This document shows, piece after piece, positions 1 through 9,259 of a stretch of DNA of 64,000 nucleotides. Under the pieces are notes generated by a model, which ran no database searches, was not told the DNA's origin, and saw only the letters and a list, made by a program, of their open reading frames with translations. Position 1 is the stretch's first letter, and every line of letters begins with the position of its first letter. Origin of the DNA: CAYZJR01 sp964503045 (lineage in GTDB: Bacteria > Cyanobacteriota > Vampirovibrionia > Obscuribacterales > Obscuribacteraceae). The position numbers were made by a program, and so were the translations under genes. The DNA is taken from contig CAZCZI010000027.1 in assembly GCA_964503045.1 (NCBI GenBank), forward strand, positions 1 through 64,000, written 5' to 3'.

Positions 1-320
1 AACGGGCACATTCCCTGAATCACGCGTATTTGTCCGGGATCTTCCCACGTATCTGCGGTGGCTTCTTCGCCTGACTTCACGAACCAAACAGGTGGATCGT
101 TTCCGCCAACCCACTCTGTATAAATTGGAATTTTTTCTCTTTTGGGAACCATCTGAAAGTAGTTAGGTGGTCTCACCTTAAATCCTTCGATGGTTGTTGC
201 CGCGGGATTCAGCATGTTGTTTGCGCCGATGTCTAGCTTCCACTCCACAGCTGGTTGCCGTCCACATGCGCTTAGCACTACCGAGGCAAAGGCAAGTGCG
301 GTGATGAATCGGTTTTTCAT
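1..320 (-). CDS. Putative lipoprotein, 3' end outside window
   Basis: An open minus-strand frame starts at the ATG at 320-318 and stays open to the left edge (106 codons visible), so the C-terminus is missing. The N-terminus is a classic lipoprotein signal: a short Lys/Arg n-region, a hydrophobic stretch and the lipobox LSAC at about residues 16-19, followed by Gly-Arg. The mature part is polar and has no domain I recognise. I infer a lipid-anchored envelope protein. The two genes upstream on the same strand (374-1738) also encode secreted proteins, so the three may be co-expressed; the gap to the next start is 53 bases. No strong Shine-Dalgarno is seen. Confidence 0.7.
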   Translation of the reverse strand, partial: MKNRFITALAFASVVLSACGRQPAVEWKLDIGANNMLNPAATTIEGFKVRPPNYFQMVPKREKIPIYTEWVGGNDPPVWFVKSGEEATADTWEDPGQIRVIQGMCP

Positions 321-373
321 TGGTATTACTTATAGTGTCGACGGATTTGGGATGCCAACTGAATTGATATCAA

Positions 374-1069
374 TTACTGTCCGCAAAACGGACAGCGAAA
401 ACCTGCAGGATACTCGCGACCACAATTTACGCATATTGCATTGTCCACTGCGCTGGGACGGGGCTGATTATTGAGGTTGTGCAGGGGATGTGTGTCCTGA
501 TAGACCCTAATCTCCTTCTTTCGCCTTAGCAAAATATTTTGAGTGCGATTGAGCATTTCCTTTGCGCAGTCGGCATACCTACCGCTGCCTGATGTTGCTA
601 ATGCATCCTTGAATTCTTTTATCGCAGACTCCAGGTGTACTGGATATTGATCTTTCATGGTTGATGACAAAGCGCGAAACATCAAGCCTTTCTCATAGTG
701 CCAGCGTGGGTTTCTCGAATCCCAAACACAGAGTGAGTTCAATAATGGCTGCACAGCATAGGCAAGCTGAGAGATTGATTGGATGTCGTTTCGAGCTTGC
801 GCGTTTTGTAGTCGTATGTTGACGTCATTTACAGTTTTCGTTGCCACTGAAATATAGTTTGTATTCGGTAGAGCCGACGGATTGTCTTTCAATGCTTCGC
901 ATGCGCGTTTCACGTTGTCTACACCCATGAAATAGTTGTTGGTTTTGAAGTATGTCGAAGCTTCGTTTAACAGGCGCTGCGGATCGCTGCTTTGTGCCGA
1001 CGCGGGAAGAGTCAGCGCTAGAAAAGAAAGTGTCATCAATAAACTGATGACGAATTTTGGCATGTTCAT
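374..1069 (-). CDS. Secreted helical-repeat protein with C-terminal zinc ribbon
   Basis: 231 residues. A signal peptide (about residues 1-25, ending ASA-Q) is followed by an alpha-helical region with TPR-like spacing (about 30-200), suggesting a scaffold or binding role outside the cytoplasm. The last 20 residues carry a CxxC...CxxC zinc ribbon (CVNC...CPFC), which is unusual for an exported protein. An internal ATG at codon 3 is an alternative start. It lies 9 bases downstream of the 1079-1738 gene on the same strand, so an operon is likely. No named family recognised; function unknown. Confidence 0.75.
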   Translation of the reverse strand: MNMPKFVISLLMTLSFLALTLPASAQSSDPQRLLNEASTYFKTNNYFMGVDNVKRACEALKDNPSALPNTNYISVATKTVNDVNIRLQNAQARNDIQSISQLAYAVQPLLNSLCVWDSRNPRWHYEKGLMFRALSSTMKDQYPVHLESAIKEFKDALATSGSGRYADCAKEMLNRTQNILLRRKKEIRVYQDTHPLHNLNNQPRPSAVDNAICVNCGREYPAGFRCPFCGQ

Positions 1070-1078
1070 TACTGCTCC

Positions 1079-1738
1079 CTACGCCTTCTTCCCAGCCTTT
1101 GCTTCCTTCTGCAAAATTTTGATTCCATTTTTCAACGTCTTGTCAAGCCGTTTCATTTGATCGTCAAGCTTTGTAGTAACAGAAGAGATCCCTTGATTGT
1201 CATAGTTGGGTCCAGCTGTCATGCCTTCCAACTGTTTGTAGAAATCGAAAGAACCCTTCACCAGGGCAAATGCTTCTTCTCGAAACGGTTCTAGTGCCTT
1301 TCTAGCCGAATCGCGCACGTCAGTGCGACGGTTGCTTTCAATCGCTGCATCAACATCTTGCTTGAAGAGATTGATAACGGTACCAATCTCCTCTACCGAT
1401 TCATCAACCCATTTTTTGCGTGGTGGGAGAAAGGCTCCAGTGAAGGATGGAGTTGGTGTCATGATGACGGTTGAACCGACGAGGTTTGGGTTGAAACTCA
1501 TCGTCATTTGCTGTCGAGTCACTTCGTCGTACAAGTTTGCTGTTGCTTTCCGAACGCGGCTGATCGAAAGCCGAGCGTCTCGCAAATCATTTAGTGTCAC
1601 ATCGATCTGAACGACCTGTCCTTGTAGGGTCGTGCTCGAAGGAGTCTCGACGGTCTTATCGGGTTCCGCGCCTAATGCAGGATGAATGATGAGCGTTGAA
1701 ATTGCGCATACGGATAGAAATTTGAGCAATGATCGCAT
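1079..1738 (-). CDS. Secreted alpha-helical protein of unknown function
   Basis: 219 residues with a clear signal peptide (about 1-23, ending ALG-A). The rest is rich in charged helical segments. The C-terminal 60 residues are strongly basic and coiled-coil-like (many Lys, Leu and Ile at heptad spacing), ending in a Lys-rich tail. No enzymatic motif is visible. It is first in a minus-strand group with the zinc-ribbon protein at 374-1069 and probably the lipoprotein at the left edge. Its promoter must lie in the divergent stretch before the nucleotidyltransferase gene. Confidence 0.7.
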   Translation of the reverse strand: MRSLLKFLSVCAISTLIIHPALGAEPDKTVETPSSTTLQGQVVQIDVTLNDLRDARLSISRVRKATANLYDEVTRQQMTMSFNPNLVGSTVIMTPTPSFTGAFLPPRKKWVDESVEEIGTVINLFKQDVDAAIESNRRTDVRDSARKALEPFREEAFALVKGSFDFYKQLEGMTAGPNYDNQGISSVTTKLDDQMKRLDKTLKNGIKILQKEAKAGKKA

Positions 1739-1852
1739 GGGAAGACTCCTAATGTGAACACTGAGATTATACTCCAGGATATGATAGCTGCCGCTTCGAG
1801 ATGGCTATTTGATCGTCTAGACGATAAGATCGAAAGTGCCAAGGAGATTGTC

Positions 1853-2629
1853 ATGCGCATCGCTGAAGACTCATTTCCACAACCAATCTTTGCTGCAGCT
1901 GAGACGCATCCGTATCCGCTTCTTTTTGCGACGATCAGTGGCGCCCATTTATACGGTTTTCCGTCACCGGATTCTGACTATGATTTGCGCGGTGTGCATA
2001 TTCTTCCTGTCAAACGAATAGTTGGCATGGAGACTTCGGATGAGACGATTGAAATTTCAAGAAAAGATTCCGAGATTGAACTCGATCTCGTGACGCACGA
2101 TATCAAAAAATTTTTCAAACTCATGCTCAGGAAAAACGGTTATGTTTTGGAACAGTTGTATTCACCGCTAATTGTGCAATCTTGTCCTGAGCATGATGAA
2201 CTCAAAGAAATTGGAAAGAAGTGCATTACCCGAAATCACAGCTATCATTATTTTGGCTTCTCAGATACGCAATGGCGATTGATTCAAAAGGAGAATCCAC
2301 CAAGAGTCAAACCATTGCTGTATGTCTATCGCGTGCTGTTGACTGGTATCAATCTGATGCGCACGGGGATTGTAGAAGCTAACTTGCTGAAACTGAATGA
2401 GACTTTCAACCTGCCTTACATTGATGAATTGGTTGCACTCAAGGTCAATGCAACGGAGAGAGAGCAAATTCACAAGATCGACTTGGAGTTTCACCAGAAG
2501 GAATTTGATCGTCTAAGAGTAGAACTGAAAGAAGCTGAGAGTCTTAGTCAGTTGCCTGAAAATCCTACGGCACATTCCGAACTTGATGACTTACTGAAAC
2601 GCGTGAGAATGAAGTTGATTGGTGATTAA
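1853..2629 (+). CDS. RlaP/COG3541-type nucleotidyltransferase
   Basis: Predicted member of the DNA polymerase beta-like nucleotidyltransferase superfamily (PF10127, RNA repair ligase-associated protein RlaP). The hallmark is a Gly-Ala-His-x-Tyr-Gly helix start followed by SPDSDYDLRG, which supplies the paired metal-binding aspartates. A third acidic residue is probably in the following ELDLV strand. A frame is open from a GTG at 1754, but the ATG at 1853 is preceded by AAGGAG at 1841-1846 with 6-base spacing, and the catalytic motif then falls close to the N-terminus as usual for the family, so I choose 1853 (258 residues). No RNA ligase gene is adjacent, so the RNA-repair link is only by family. 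Its stop overlaps the convergent esterase gene by 4 bases. Confidence 0.82.
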   Translation: MRIAEDSFPQPIFAAAETHPYPLLFATISGAHLYGFPSPDSDYDLRGVHILPVKRIVGMETSDETIEISRKDSEIELDLVTHDIKKFFKLMLRKNGYVLEQLYSPLIVQSCPEHDELKEIGKKCITRNHSYHYFGFSDTQWRLIQKENPPRVKPLLYVYRVLLTGINLMRTGIVEANLLKLNETFNLPYIDELVALKVNATEREQIHKIDLEFHQKEFDRLRVELKEAESLSQLPENPTAHSELDDLLKRVRMKLIGD

Positions 2630-3606
2630 TTTGGTTTGGGGTGCGTGAGGAAAAAGTCGCACAGCATATCTGTCGCCGATGGCATCGGTCTTAACGTCAA
2701 ATCAGTCAGCAATCCACCGGGCCAAGTATGCTTCGCCTTCTTGAATGTGTGGAGTGCAACCTCAGTTCCGTTGTCGCCATTCTTATATGTTTCTGACACA
2801 ATTAGCTTCGTTTCCTCGCGAATCGGATCTGGCGTACAGTGATTGTGTTCAACCCAAAACTTTACGTTGTCGGTGACTTTCGTGGCAGTTATTTTGTATG
2901 CGAGCAAGCCACCCGTGCCCCCTTCATATGGCACAACCTTATCGCCTGCGCCATGTATCACAATAACGCTGACTGGTTTGTCTGCGCGTGATGTGCCCGT
3001 CATCATGCAGCCGCCGACAGACGCAATTCCCGCAATTTGATCCGACATTTCTTGCGCGGCTTTGTAAGCCATCATGCCACCATTTGAAACACCGGCAATG
3101 TATACTCGACTGGAATCGATTTTGTAGTCGCGTTTTAATTTGACTATCAACTCGCGAAGAAATGCAATGTCATCTACCTTCTTAAATTGTGCTATCCCAC
3201 AACAATCTCCGGCATTCCATGTGAGGAACTCATGGTGAATGAGCCCTGTGCCGTTTGGATAGCATGCAATAAAACCGTCTTTGTCAGCACGTTTTGACAG
3301 GCGACTATTCAAAGCAGCAAGCCTTGCGTTGGTCAGTGCGCCGTGCAAAAGGATAATCAATGGCACCGGCTTGTCGCCATATGATGGCGGCACATGCACA
3401 AAATAATCTCTGCGTTTGGAGTCGACTCGAATTGTTCCTCTACGATCTCCTAGTCTGATTTTTGATTTTGTAGTGACGTGTGACATGGTATCTGCAAAAA
3501 CTTTATTGCCGAAAAATTGCCCGCCAATGAAGACAGCAAGCAGGAGCAAGCATGCAACGCTGCGAAACGAATTCCGGCGCGAGATTGATGTCTTGGATTC
3601 AGACAT
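2626..3606 (-). CDS. Secreted PHB depolymerase/feruloyl esterase-like hydrolase
   Basis: 326 residues, alpha/beta-hydrolase of the LpqC/polyhydroxybutyrate depolymerase type (COG3509, CE1-like). An N-terminal signal or anchor helix (about 17-38) is followed by the hydrolase fold. The oxyanion strand is LLHGA (about 86-90), the nucleophile elbow is GVSNGG with Ser at about 174, and the likely catalytic His is in KHTWPGG near the C-terminus. WNAGDCCG (about 130-137) is a typical family signature with a cysteine pair. Substrate cannot be read from sequence; polyesters, feruloyl or acetyl esters of polysaccharides are all possible. Probably periplasmic or secreted. It stands alone, convergent with the gene at 1853. 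Confidence 0.85.
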   Translation of the reverse strand: MSESKTSISRRNSFRSVACLLLLAVFIGGQFFGNKVFADTMSHVTTKSKIRLGDRRGTIRVDSKRRDYFVHVPPSYGDKPVPLIILLHGALTNARLAALNSRLSKRADKDGFIACYPNGTGLIHHEFLTWNAGDCCGIAQFKKVDDIAFLRELIVKLKRDYKIDSSRVYIAGVSNGGMMAYKAAQEMSDQIAGIASVGGCMMTGTSRADKPVSVIVIHGAGDKVVPYEGGTGGLLAYKITATKVTDNVKFWVEHNHCTPDPIREETKLIVSETYKNGDNGTEVALHTFKKAKHTWPGGLLTDLTLRPMPSATDMLCDFFLTHPKPN

Positions 3607-3713
3607 AACAGTAGATGCTCGTTGTGAACCTTACTAGTCTATTTTTTCTGCACAGACATCGCTACCGAGATCAACACTTTGCGAATTGTTTGTTGAACCG
3701 AAGTTAATCTCGA

Positions 3714-6002
3714 CTATTCCGATGAGAGTAAATGTACTGTCTTCCGGCACGCATCCGAGTGAGAGAGCATTCCATAGTTTTGCTTCGTCTCGCTCAAGAC
3801 TGCCAAGCGTTTTGGCAAATCTTTGACTGGTTCTGTCGTTGTGATCCAATACTCCATCTTGTTTGCGGTGACACTCACCACTCCGGTGTTGCTGTTGGTG
3901 ATGAGAAGGCATCTGCAATCGCGATTGAGTGAAGTGATTCCCTCTAGCGCTGCAATAGAAGAGTCTGTAAGATTCAATGCTGATTTGAGAGTAGGCAAAT
4001 CGCTTTGTTTTTGGCTAAGCAGTACTTTCGTTTGTGTATTGTTGAGAAGAATGTTGCCCGAACTTTTTCGTTTGCAGATTTGAGCCAAACGATCCGTACT
4101 GACCAGCAGCATCATGCCGTACTGTTGAGAGTGCTGCGCCAAATTGTCCAACATTCGGAGACCAGCACCAGAAGCCAGCAGTCCTTGTGATGTGTGTGCA
4201 ATCACCGCCAACCTCTTACAACGAGATTTTGCTTTTTCTGCTTCGCGTATTATGTGCTCTTGAAGCGCAAACGAAATCGCTTCTTCGTGGCGACGTTCGC
4301 TTCGAATACTAGTATCGATTGCCGTCAACACTTTGTCCGCTTCGAGATTTGTTTGTCCATCGATCATGGAAGAGTATGCGCCGGACTTTGTGAATAACGA
4401 CAGTCCACAATGCAGTTTGTTGAGTATGTTTCGCTCGAATTCAGGAGCCTCATCTGCCGATTGATGAATCAAGTTTGCGAACTCGGTGAGAGTTGGTACG
4501 GTATTGCGCCCAATCGCGTCTTCGTATGCGCGCTGCAATTGTTTGTTGAGCAGAGCCTTTTCGTTTACGGTTAACTCGCTGCTCGTCTCATCTGAGAGAA
4601 TTCGATCGAAGAATGACAGCATTGCACGAACTGCTTCGACTGGTGGCTGCTTAGTCGAGGGCTTGAAGTTGTAGCCCAGGTCAAATGGGTTAATCGTGCA
4701 CTGCTCTTCAAAGAAACACTGCGACGATTCGTCGCCTGTAACATCAGCTAGGAATTTGAAGCTGCTCAGTGAAGAGAAACTATCGCTGAGAATGATGAAT
4801 CGCATGCCCATTGGAAGAAAGCGAATTGCTAAAAGCGAAGTCACGAACTCGCGCATTGCAGCAGAATGTCCTGCAACCAAAACATTGTTGCCGTGCATTC
4901 CACTCGTGCGGTCAAATGGATTGATCAACACAGTCTCGTTTGTGCAATCGGCAAAGCCAAAAAATGCACCACTTCGGTGACCCGAATTGCCTGTAAAAAA
5001 TGGAAAGAAGGTGCCTGCCGTTTGTGGGCTAACTCTGTGCACCGCTGCAAATCTGTCCGTGCCTAACGGTAAGCTCGAATGCCAGAGTTCTAGCGTTTGT
5101 CCTGCGTCAGAAGTCATTACGATTCCAGACTTCTTGAGTGCTGCGGCAAGAGTTTTTGTCTGCTCTTTTAAGGCTTGTTGCGTTGCGGCTTCAGTTCGCA
5201 AATACACGCTTAAATCAATTTCGTTGCCTGATTCGACGTGGGAATTTCTTGGATGAAAGAAGAGTGATAGCGTGTGTTCAATACTGACCGGTAGAAGTCC
5301 GGCGAGCACATCGATGAAGTTGAGTGACGGTAGTGATGTTGCGTATTGCACAGCTGCAAAATTGGCGCTTGCTTGTATTGAGTCCGGCTCGATTTCGATG
5401 GATGAGCCCTCATTCGCGTTGTCTTCCGGAAGAATGCAATTGTGACGCTTAATTAGTTCTTGCAATTCGGTGCGCGAAAGTCTTGATGGGTTGATTTTAC
5501 ATCGAGTGAGATTGTCGATAATGTCATTGCAATGGCGATTGAATTGTTGCAATGCGCCGGCAGGAAGATCGATGCTGATTCCGCACCAAGTCTGTTCGAC
5601 AATGGTTGTCTTTGGCGGCAAATAGCTGATCACGACGTAGAATTCGCGATGCGGTGTTTCACGAAGTTCGCACTCGTTGTGAAACCACCTATCCAAATAG
5701 TTTGCGCACCACTCCAGATAGTCGTTATTTGTATTTATGAGCGATTGATGACGCAAAATGTCATCTTCCTTCGACACGTGCCGCGCGCTAGCAACAAGTT
5801 GAATACTTACCTTCGAATTCTCTGCCAAACGCGCAAGTGCATTTGTTAGTGTGTCGCGCTGTTTGGAATCTAGTTGTATTGGATTTATGCCGTCGCATCG
5901 CAATACGACTTTCAGGCTTCCATCAGAGAGAAGCAACAACCCATCGCTGTCTTCTCTTCCGATGATGGAGTCGATCAAGCAAGCTTTGTGCGCAGGAACC
6001 AT
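3714..6002 (-). CDS. VirB4/TraC-like protein with degenerate ATPase motifs
   Basis: 762 residues with the layout of the VirB4/TrbE conjugation ATPases. There is an N-terminal CagE/TrbE-like part, then the characteristic run of conserved positions before the P-loop (GTDRF..., TAGTFFPF, then a strand with INPFDR), and a RecA-like C-terminal half with the late NILLNNTQTKVLLSQ segment. However, the P-loop position reads VAGHSAAMREF, lacking the GxxGxGK[ST] lysine and Ser/Thr, and the Walker B position reads VIAHTSQGLL without the Asp-Glu pair. I infer a catalytically inactive paralogue. No other type IV secretion gene is nearby. There are no frameshifts over 2.3 kb, so it is maintained. Start ATG at 6002 has GGGGT upstream. 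Confidence 0.72.
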   Translation of the reverse strand: MVPAHKACLIDSIIGREDSDGLLLLSDGSLKVVLRCDGINPIQLDSKQRDTLTNALARLAENSKVSIQLVASARHVSKEDDILRHQSLINTNNDYLEWCANYLDRWFHNECELRETPHREFYVVISYLPPKTTIVEQTWCGISIDLPAGALQQFNRHCNDIIDNLTRCKINPSRLSRTELQELIKRHNCILPEDNANEGSSIEIEPDSIQASANFAAVQYATSLPSLNFIDVLAGLLPVSIEHTLSLFFHPRNSHVESGNEIDLSVYLRTEAATQQALKEQTKTLAAALKKSGIVMTSDAGQTLELWHSSLPLGTDRFAAVHRVSPQTAGTFFPFFTGNSGHRSGAFFGFADCTNETVLINPFDRTSGMHGNNVLVAGHSAAMREFVTSLLAIRFLPMGMRFIILSDSFSSLSSFKFLADVTGDESSQCFFEEQCTINPFDLGYNFKPSTKQPPVEAVRAMLSFFDRILSDETSSELTVNEKALLNKQLQRAYEDAIGRNTVPTLTEFANLIHQSADEAPEFERNILNKLHCGLSLFTKSGAYSSMIDGQTNLEADKVLTAIDTSIRSERRHEEAISFALQEHIIREAEKAKSRCKRLAVIAHTSQGLLASGAGLRMLDNLAQHSQQYGMMLLVSTDRLAQICKRKSSGNILLNNTQTKVLLSQKQSDLPTLKSALNLTDSSIAALEGITSLNRDCRCLLITNSNTGVVSVTANKMEYWITTTEPVKDLPKRLAVLSETKQNYGMLSHSDACRKTVHLLSSE

Positions 6003-6057
6003 CGGCTACCCCACGAGTATTGTCAATCTTTCGGTAGTATGTGTACTTGAGTCTGCC

Positions 6058-6074
6058 ACATGCCTCGGGCATGT
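6058..6074. promoter_or_regulatory. Palindrome in divergent promoter region
   Basis: Perfect inverted repeat ACATGCC-TCG-GGCATGT with 7-base arms, lying in the 193-base stretch between the divergent VirB4-like gene (start 6002) and the unknown gene (start 6196). Its position suits an operator for either gene; no regulator is adjacent. It could also be a chance hairpin. Confidence 0.4.
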
Positions 6075-6195
6075 CAATAGGGTAAACGATGGGTCTTGGG
6101 TTAACCTTTCTTTTCCGTCCTTCGATGGGTCACTGCGAATTTTGATCGAGAAGAGCCATAGTGTGCCTCAAATTGTCTGATACGATCTGTCTGTC

Positions 6196-6917
6196 GTGTT
6201 CAAAGTCAATAAAGCAGTGGCATCGAAATCATCTTACAGAATAACAAAGTACAATCCCAAGTCTAGGGATGATTATGGAGCTTATCAGAAGCACGAATGG
6301 GTTTCTGCCTCAGATGTGGGCATGCAATTCCCAGACGGAAAGCTTAGTTTGAATGATTATCTGAAAACTGAAGGTGCATATGTCGACGCCGCAATCTGTC
6401 TGTGGAAATTGGCGCAGTGTCCGCCGCTTCGCGTGGTCGGTCTTGAGGATGTGGGTTTTAGAAAGACGGAGCTTGCGCTCAAAAATTATCCTGAGCTTCT
6501 GAAGGTCGCGAGCGAAGCACCTGTACCAAAGGAAGATCAAATGCTGTGCGATCAAGAGACAATTGAAAGAATTGCGAGGTTGGTGTTGAGAGAATTCATT
6601 TGGTGCAAATTGCAGGCGGATAACGGTTTCTTCGTGCATTTCGGATGGGACTATTACATGTATTGCGGCGGTGTGCAGATGACCACACAGACACGCAGCG
6701 ATATTACTGAACTCGGTATTTTCGTGGAAGACTTTGTGTCACCATATTTAAGTGCAGTGTGNNNNNNNNNNNNNNNNNNNNNNNNNNNNNNNNNNNNNNN
6801 NNNNNNNNNNNNNNNNNNNNNNNNNNNNNNNNNNNNNNNNNNNNNNNNNNNNNNNNNNNNNCTGAACTCGGTATTTTCGTGGAAGACTTTGTGTCACCAT
6901 ATTTAAGTGCAGTGTGA
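6196..6917 (+). CDS. Hypothetical protein, interrupted by an assembly gap
   Basis: Starts at a GTG (6196) and reads a soluble protein with no domain I recognise; it is rich in Trp, Tyr and Cys in its second half. The 100-N gap at 6762-6861 is flanked by two identical 55-base copies (6707-6761 and 6862-6916). If these are merged as one overlap, the frame closes with a TGA at 6915-6917 right after the shared sequence, giving an intact protein of 188 residues ending in YLSAV. So the gene is probably complete, and the apparent frame break is an assembly artefact. Function unknown; it is transcribed away from the VirB4-like gene. Confidence 0.6.
6762..6861. other. Scaffold gap (100 N) with duplicated flanks
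   Basis: Exactly 100 N. The 55 bases before (6707-6761) and after (6862-6916) are identical, so the two contigs most likely overlap and the true gap length is negative (no missing sequence). Confidence 0.9.
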
Positions 6918-7045
6918 CTGAGTGTGGCGACCATCAGACGTGAACTAACATGTCGAACGTAAGCGCGATGTTGTCGAAGCTCTGTTTGAAGTACTCAGTA
7001 AATGATTCCGGTCCGCTTGCGCTTGCGCGTGAAACTAAAGCCGAT

Positions 7046-9100
7046 TCAAACCGATGAAGCTTGTTTGCGCCGACTCAAAGTTTCTTGCATAACCATTTCG
7101 ATGATGGTTTTGATTCTGATGAGACCTATTGGCACTCTCCGCTTACTGCCTTCAATTACGATAATTTGCTTGAGTCCGTGGTCGTGCATTGTTGATATTG
7201 CCATTGCCAATTGTTCGCCGATGGTAATTGCAATCGGGTCTGCCACCATAATTTCGGTTACTGGAAGATCAACGTTTGGATCTGCCAGCGCTGCGTTTGC
7301 AAGTCCCCGTACCAAATCGGACACGGTTATCACTCCAGCCAGCATTCCATCGTCATCGATGATGCAGCAGATGTCGGCACCGGTTTCGTGCATGCGTTCG
7401 ATTACATGCTCTACCGATGAACTCACGCTCACTGCCTCCATGGGCAGGGGTACCATTGCAGTTTTGATTTCGACCGAGTCGATTATCTGTCTAACATCGG
7501 GAATGCTTTGCCACATGCTCACTCTTCTGCGTGCGGCTTTTGCGACGGCTTCCTTTACGGGGCGAAGGGCAGTGGAAATTTGCGTGAATACATTTCGCCC
7601 GAGGACAGTGCAGACCAATTCCGTTCTTGCTCGAATACTATGACTGCGATTAGTGCTGTCCAGCAAAGAAGACTCGCCGAAGAAATCTCCGCCTGAAAGC
7701 ATTGCAACACAATCAGTTGACTCGTTCTTATCTTTGTGTCGAAGAACTTCGACTTCACCTTTTTCGATGACATAGAATTCGTGTGCGCTGTCACCTTTTC
7801 GAAAGACATAATCACCCGCCGCATAATAGGCACGGCTTATACGGTTTGTGCGATCGGCTCTGAGGTGAGCGAGTGTTCGAGGAAAGACGAGATCGCAGGC
7901 CCACTCTATTCCCACTTTCATTTGCTGCGCCACCGAAGGTAGTTTCATCAAATAGATGCCGCGCCACAGAAACCATGCCAGAAAGCCGGAAATTCTCATT
8001 CCCATAATCTCTGCAATAGCTGAGCGACCCCCGATAGAGCAAAGGCTTCCTTGCATCTTATAACCGAACGGTTTGGTGGGGCGTCCGTTGATTGTGGCAA
8101 CAATATTTTCAGCTGCTTGCACGCCTTGCCGCTCCGCAAATTGTGCGATTGGTGGGCAGAGTTTACCATCCAGGCTGTTTATGACGGCCGCGCAATCGCC
8201 GAAGGCAAAGACGTTTGTTCTTCCCTTGAGGCGCATGTCTGGCTCGGTCTCTAAACGGCCGCGTGTCTTTTCGGCATCAAGCCGGTTGACGAGTGGTTGT
8301 GTTGTCGTTCCGACCGTACAAACCACTGTCGCCGAGTGCAAGAATGTTCCATCATTTAATCTAAGGCCTTCTGGAGTTGCCATAACCGCTTTGGTATTCA
8401 CCATTACCGTGACGCCGGCCTGCTCCATCTTTGCTCTTGCAAAATGTCTCAGACTTTCGCTGACTTCTGGCAGTAGCTCTGCTCCTGAATGTACGACAGT
8501 GACGGTTATGTCTCCATCGTTGATGTTGGAGAAGAACTTTCTACTGCTGCGCAAGAGATCGTTGATTTCTCCTGCAACTTCAACACCGCTGAAGCCACCA
8601 CCTACGATGACAAAAGTGAGATACCATTTTTTACGATCTGGGTCTTCGCAAACCTCGGCTTTCTCCATTTGTTCCATCACATGAGCTTGCAAGGTCAATG
8701 CGTCTCCGATGGTCTTGAGTGGAAAAGCATGCTCGTCCATGCCAGGCACAAGCGACAGGTTGACCGTGTTGCCGCAAGTCAAAACGAGGTAGTCGTATGG
8801 CATTGTTTTGATCTGCCCATCATCGCTTTCGTAAAGCGCCTCGTTTGCGTCAAAGTTGATGCCCGTGACATCCTCTGTGCGGCACTGCACTCCTTTCAAA
8901 AGCTGTCTGAGCGGAGCGCCGACATCTTTGGGTTGCACCGAAGCGCTCACCACTTCAGCCAAAAGGGGGTGGAAAACCATGTGGTTCTCACGGTTGAAAA
9001 CTACGATTTGATACTGATCGGCAGGCAGGTTCTTGCGCAGTGTGCGTGCACACTTCACGCCGCCGAATCCGCCGCCAATGACGATTATTCGCTTGGACAT
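7046..9100 (-). CDS. Type II NADH dehydrogenase fused to cNMP-binding and CBS domains
   Basis: 684 residues in three parts. Residues about 1-410 are an NDH-2-type flavoprotein: FAD-binding GGGFGG at about 9-14, a second nucleotide-binding GGGFSG at about 170, and the late FAD motif FAFGDCA. Residues about 420-535 are a cyclic-nucleotide-binding (Crp-type) fold with GDFFGESSLL followed by an Arg/Ser pair, the phosphate-binding cassette. Residues about 545-675 are a CBS pair, with ADICCIIDDDG in the first half and MADPIAITI-like strands in the second. NDH-2 oxidises NADH and reduces quinone at the membrane without proton pumping; family members are usually about 400-450 residues. The C-terminal sensor domains suggest direct allosteric control by a cyclic nucleotide and an adenosyl ligand (inference). 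Confidence 0.88.
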   Translation of the reverse strand: MSKRIIVIGGGFGGVKCARTLRKNLPADQYQIVVFNRENHMVFHPLLAEVVSASVQPKDVGAPLRQLLKGVQCRTEDVTGINFDANEALYESDDGQIKTMPYDYLVLTCGNTVNLSLVPGMDEHAFPLKTIGDALTLQAHVMEQMEKAEVCEDPDRKKWYLTFVIVGGGFSGVEVAGEINDLLRSSRKFFSNINDGDITVTVVHSGAELLPEVSESLRHFARAKMEQAGVTVMVNTKAVMATPEGLRLNDGTFLHSATVVCTVGTTTQPLVNRLDAEKTRGRLETEPDMRLKGRTNVFAFGDCAAVINSLDGKLCPPIAQFAERQGVQAAENIVATINGRPTKPFGYKMQGSLCSIGGRSAIAEIMGMRISGFLAWFLWRGIYLMKLPSVAQQMKVGIEWACDLVFPRTLAHLRADRTNRISRAYYAAGDYVFRKGDSAHEFYVIEKGEVEVLRHKDKNESTDCVAMLSGGDFFGESSLLDSTNRSHSIRARTELVCTVLGRNVFTQISTALRPVKEAVAKAARRRVSMWQSIPDVRQIIDSVEIKTAMVPLPMEAVSVSSSVEHVIERMHETGADICCIIDDDGMLAGVITVSDLVRGLANAALADPNVDLPVTEIMVADPIAITIGEQLAMAISTMHDHGLKQIIVIEGSKRRVPIGLIRIKTIIEMVMQETLSRRKQASSV

Positions 9101-9259
9101 TCGATCTAATCCAGGACTGACCGGTTGATCTTACTATGTTCGGGGCGAACTGGCACACTTGCGCCCCCATTCGTTGAAAAAGTCTATCAAGAGCATTATC
9201 GAAACTGCGTATAGCGCCAACACGGGGTACAATTCACTGACGGTTCCTCATGGAAGTCA

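Noticed and set aside
1754..1852. N-terminal extension of the nucleotidyltransferase from a GTG
   Set aside because: The ATG at 1853 has AAGGAG at ideal spacing and fits the family's usual N-terminus.
3714..6002. Part of a conjugative or integrative element
   Set aside because: No relaxase, coupling protein, other type IV genes, integrase or attachment repeats are nearby, and the ATPase motifs are lost.
8489..9109. Plus-strand frame of about 206 codons
   Set aside because: Lies wholly opposite the NDH-2 gene, no ribosome site and no recognisable motif.
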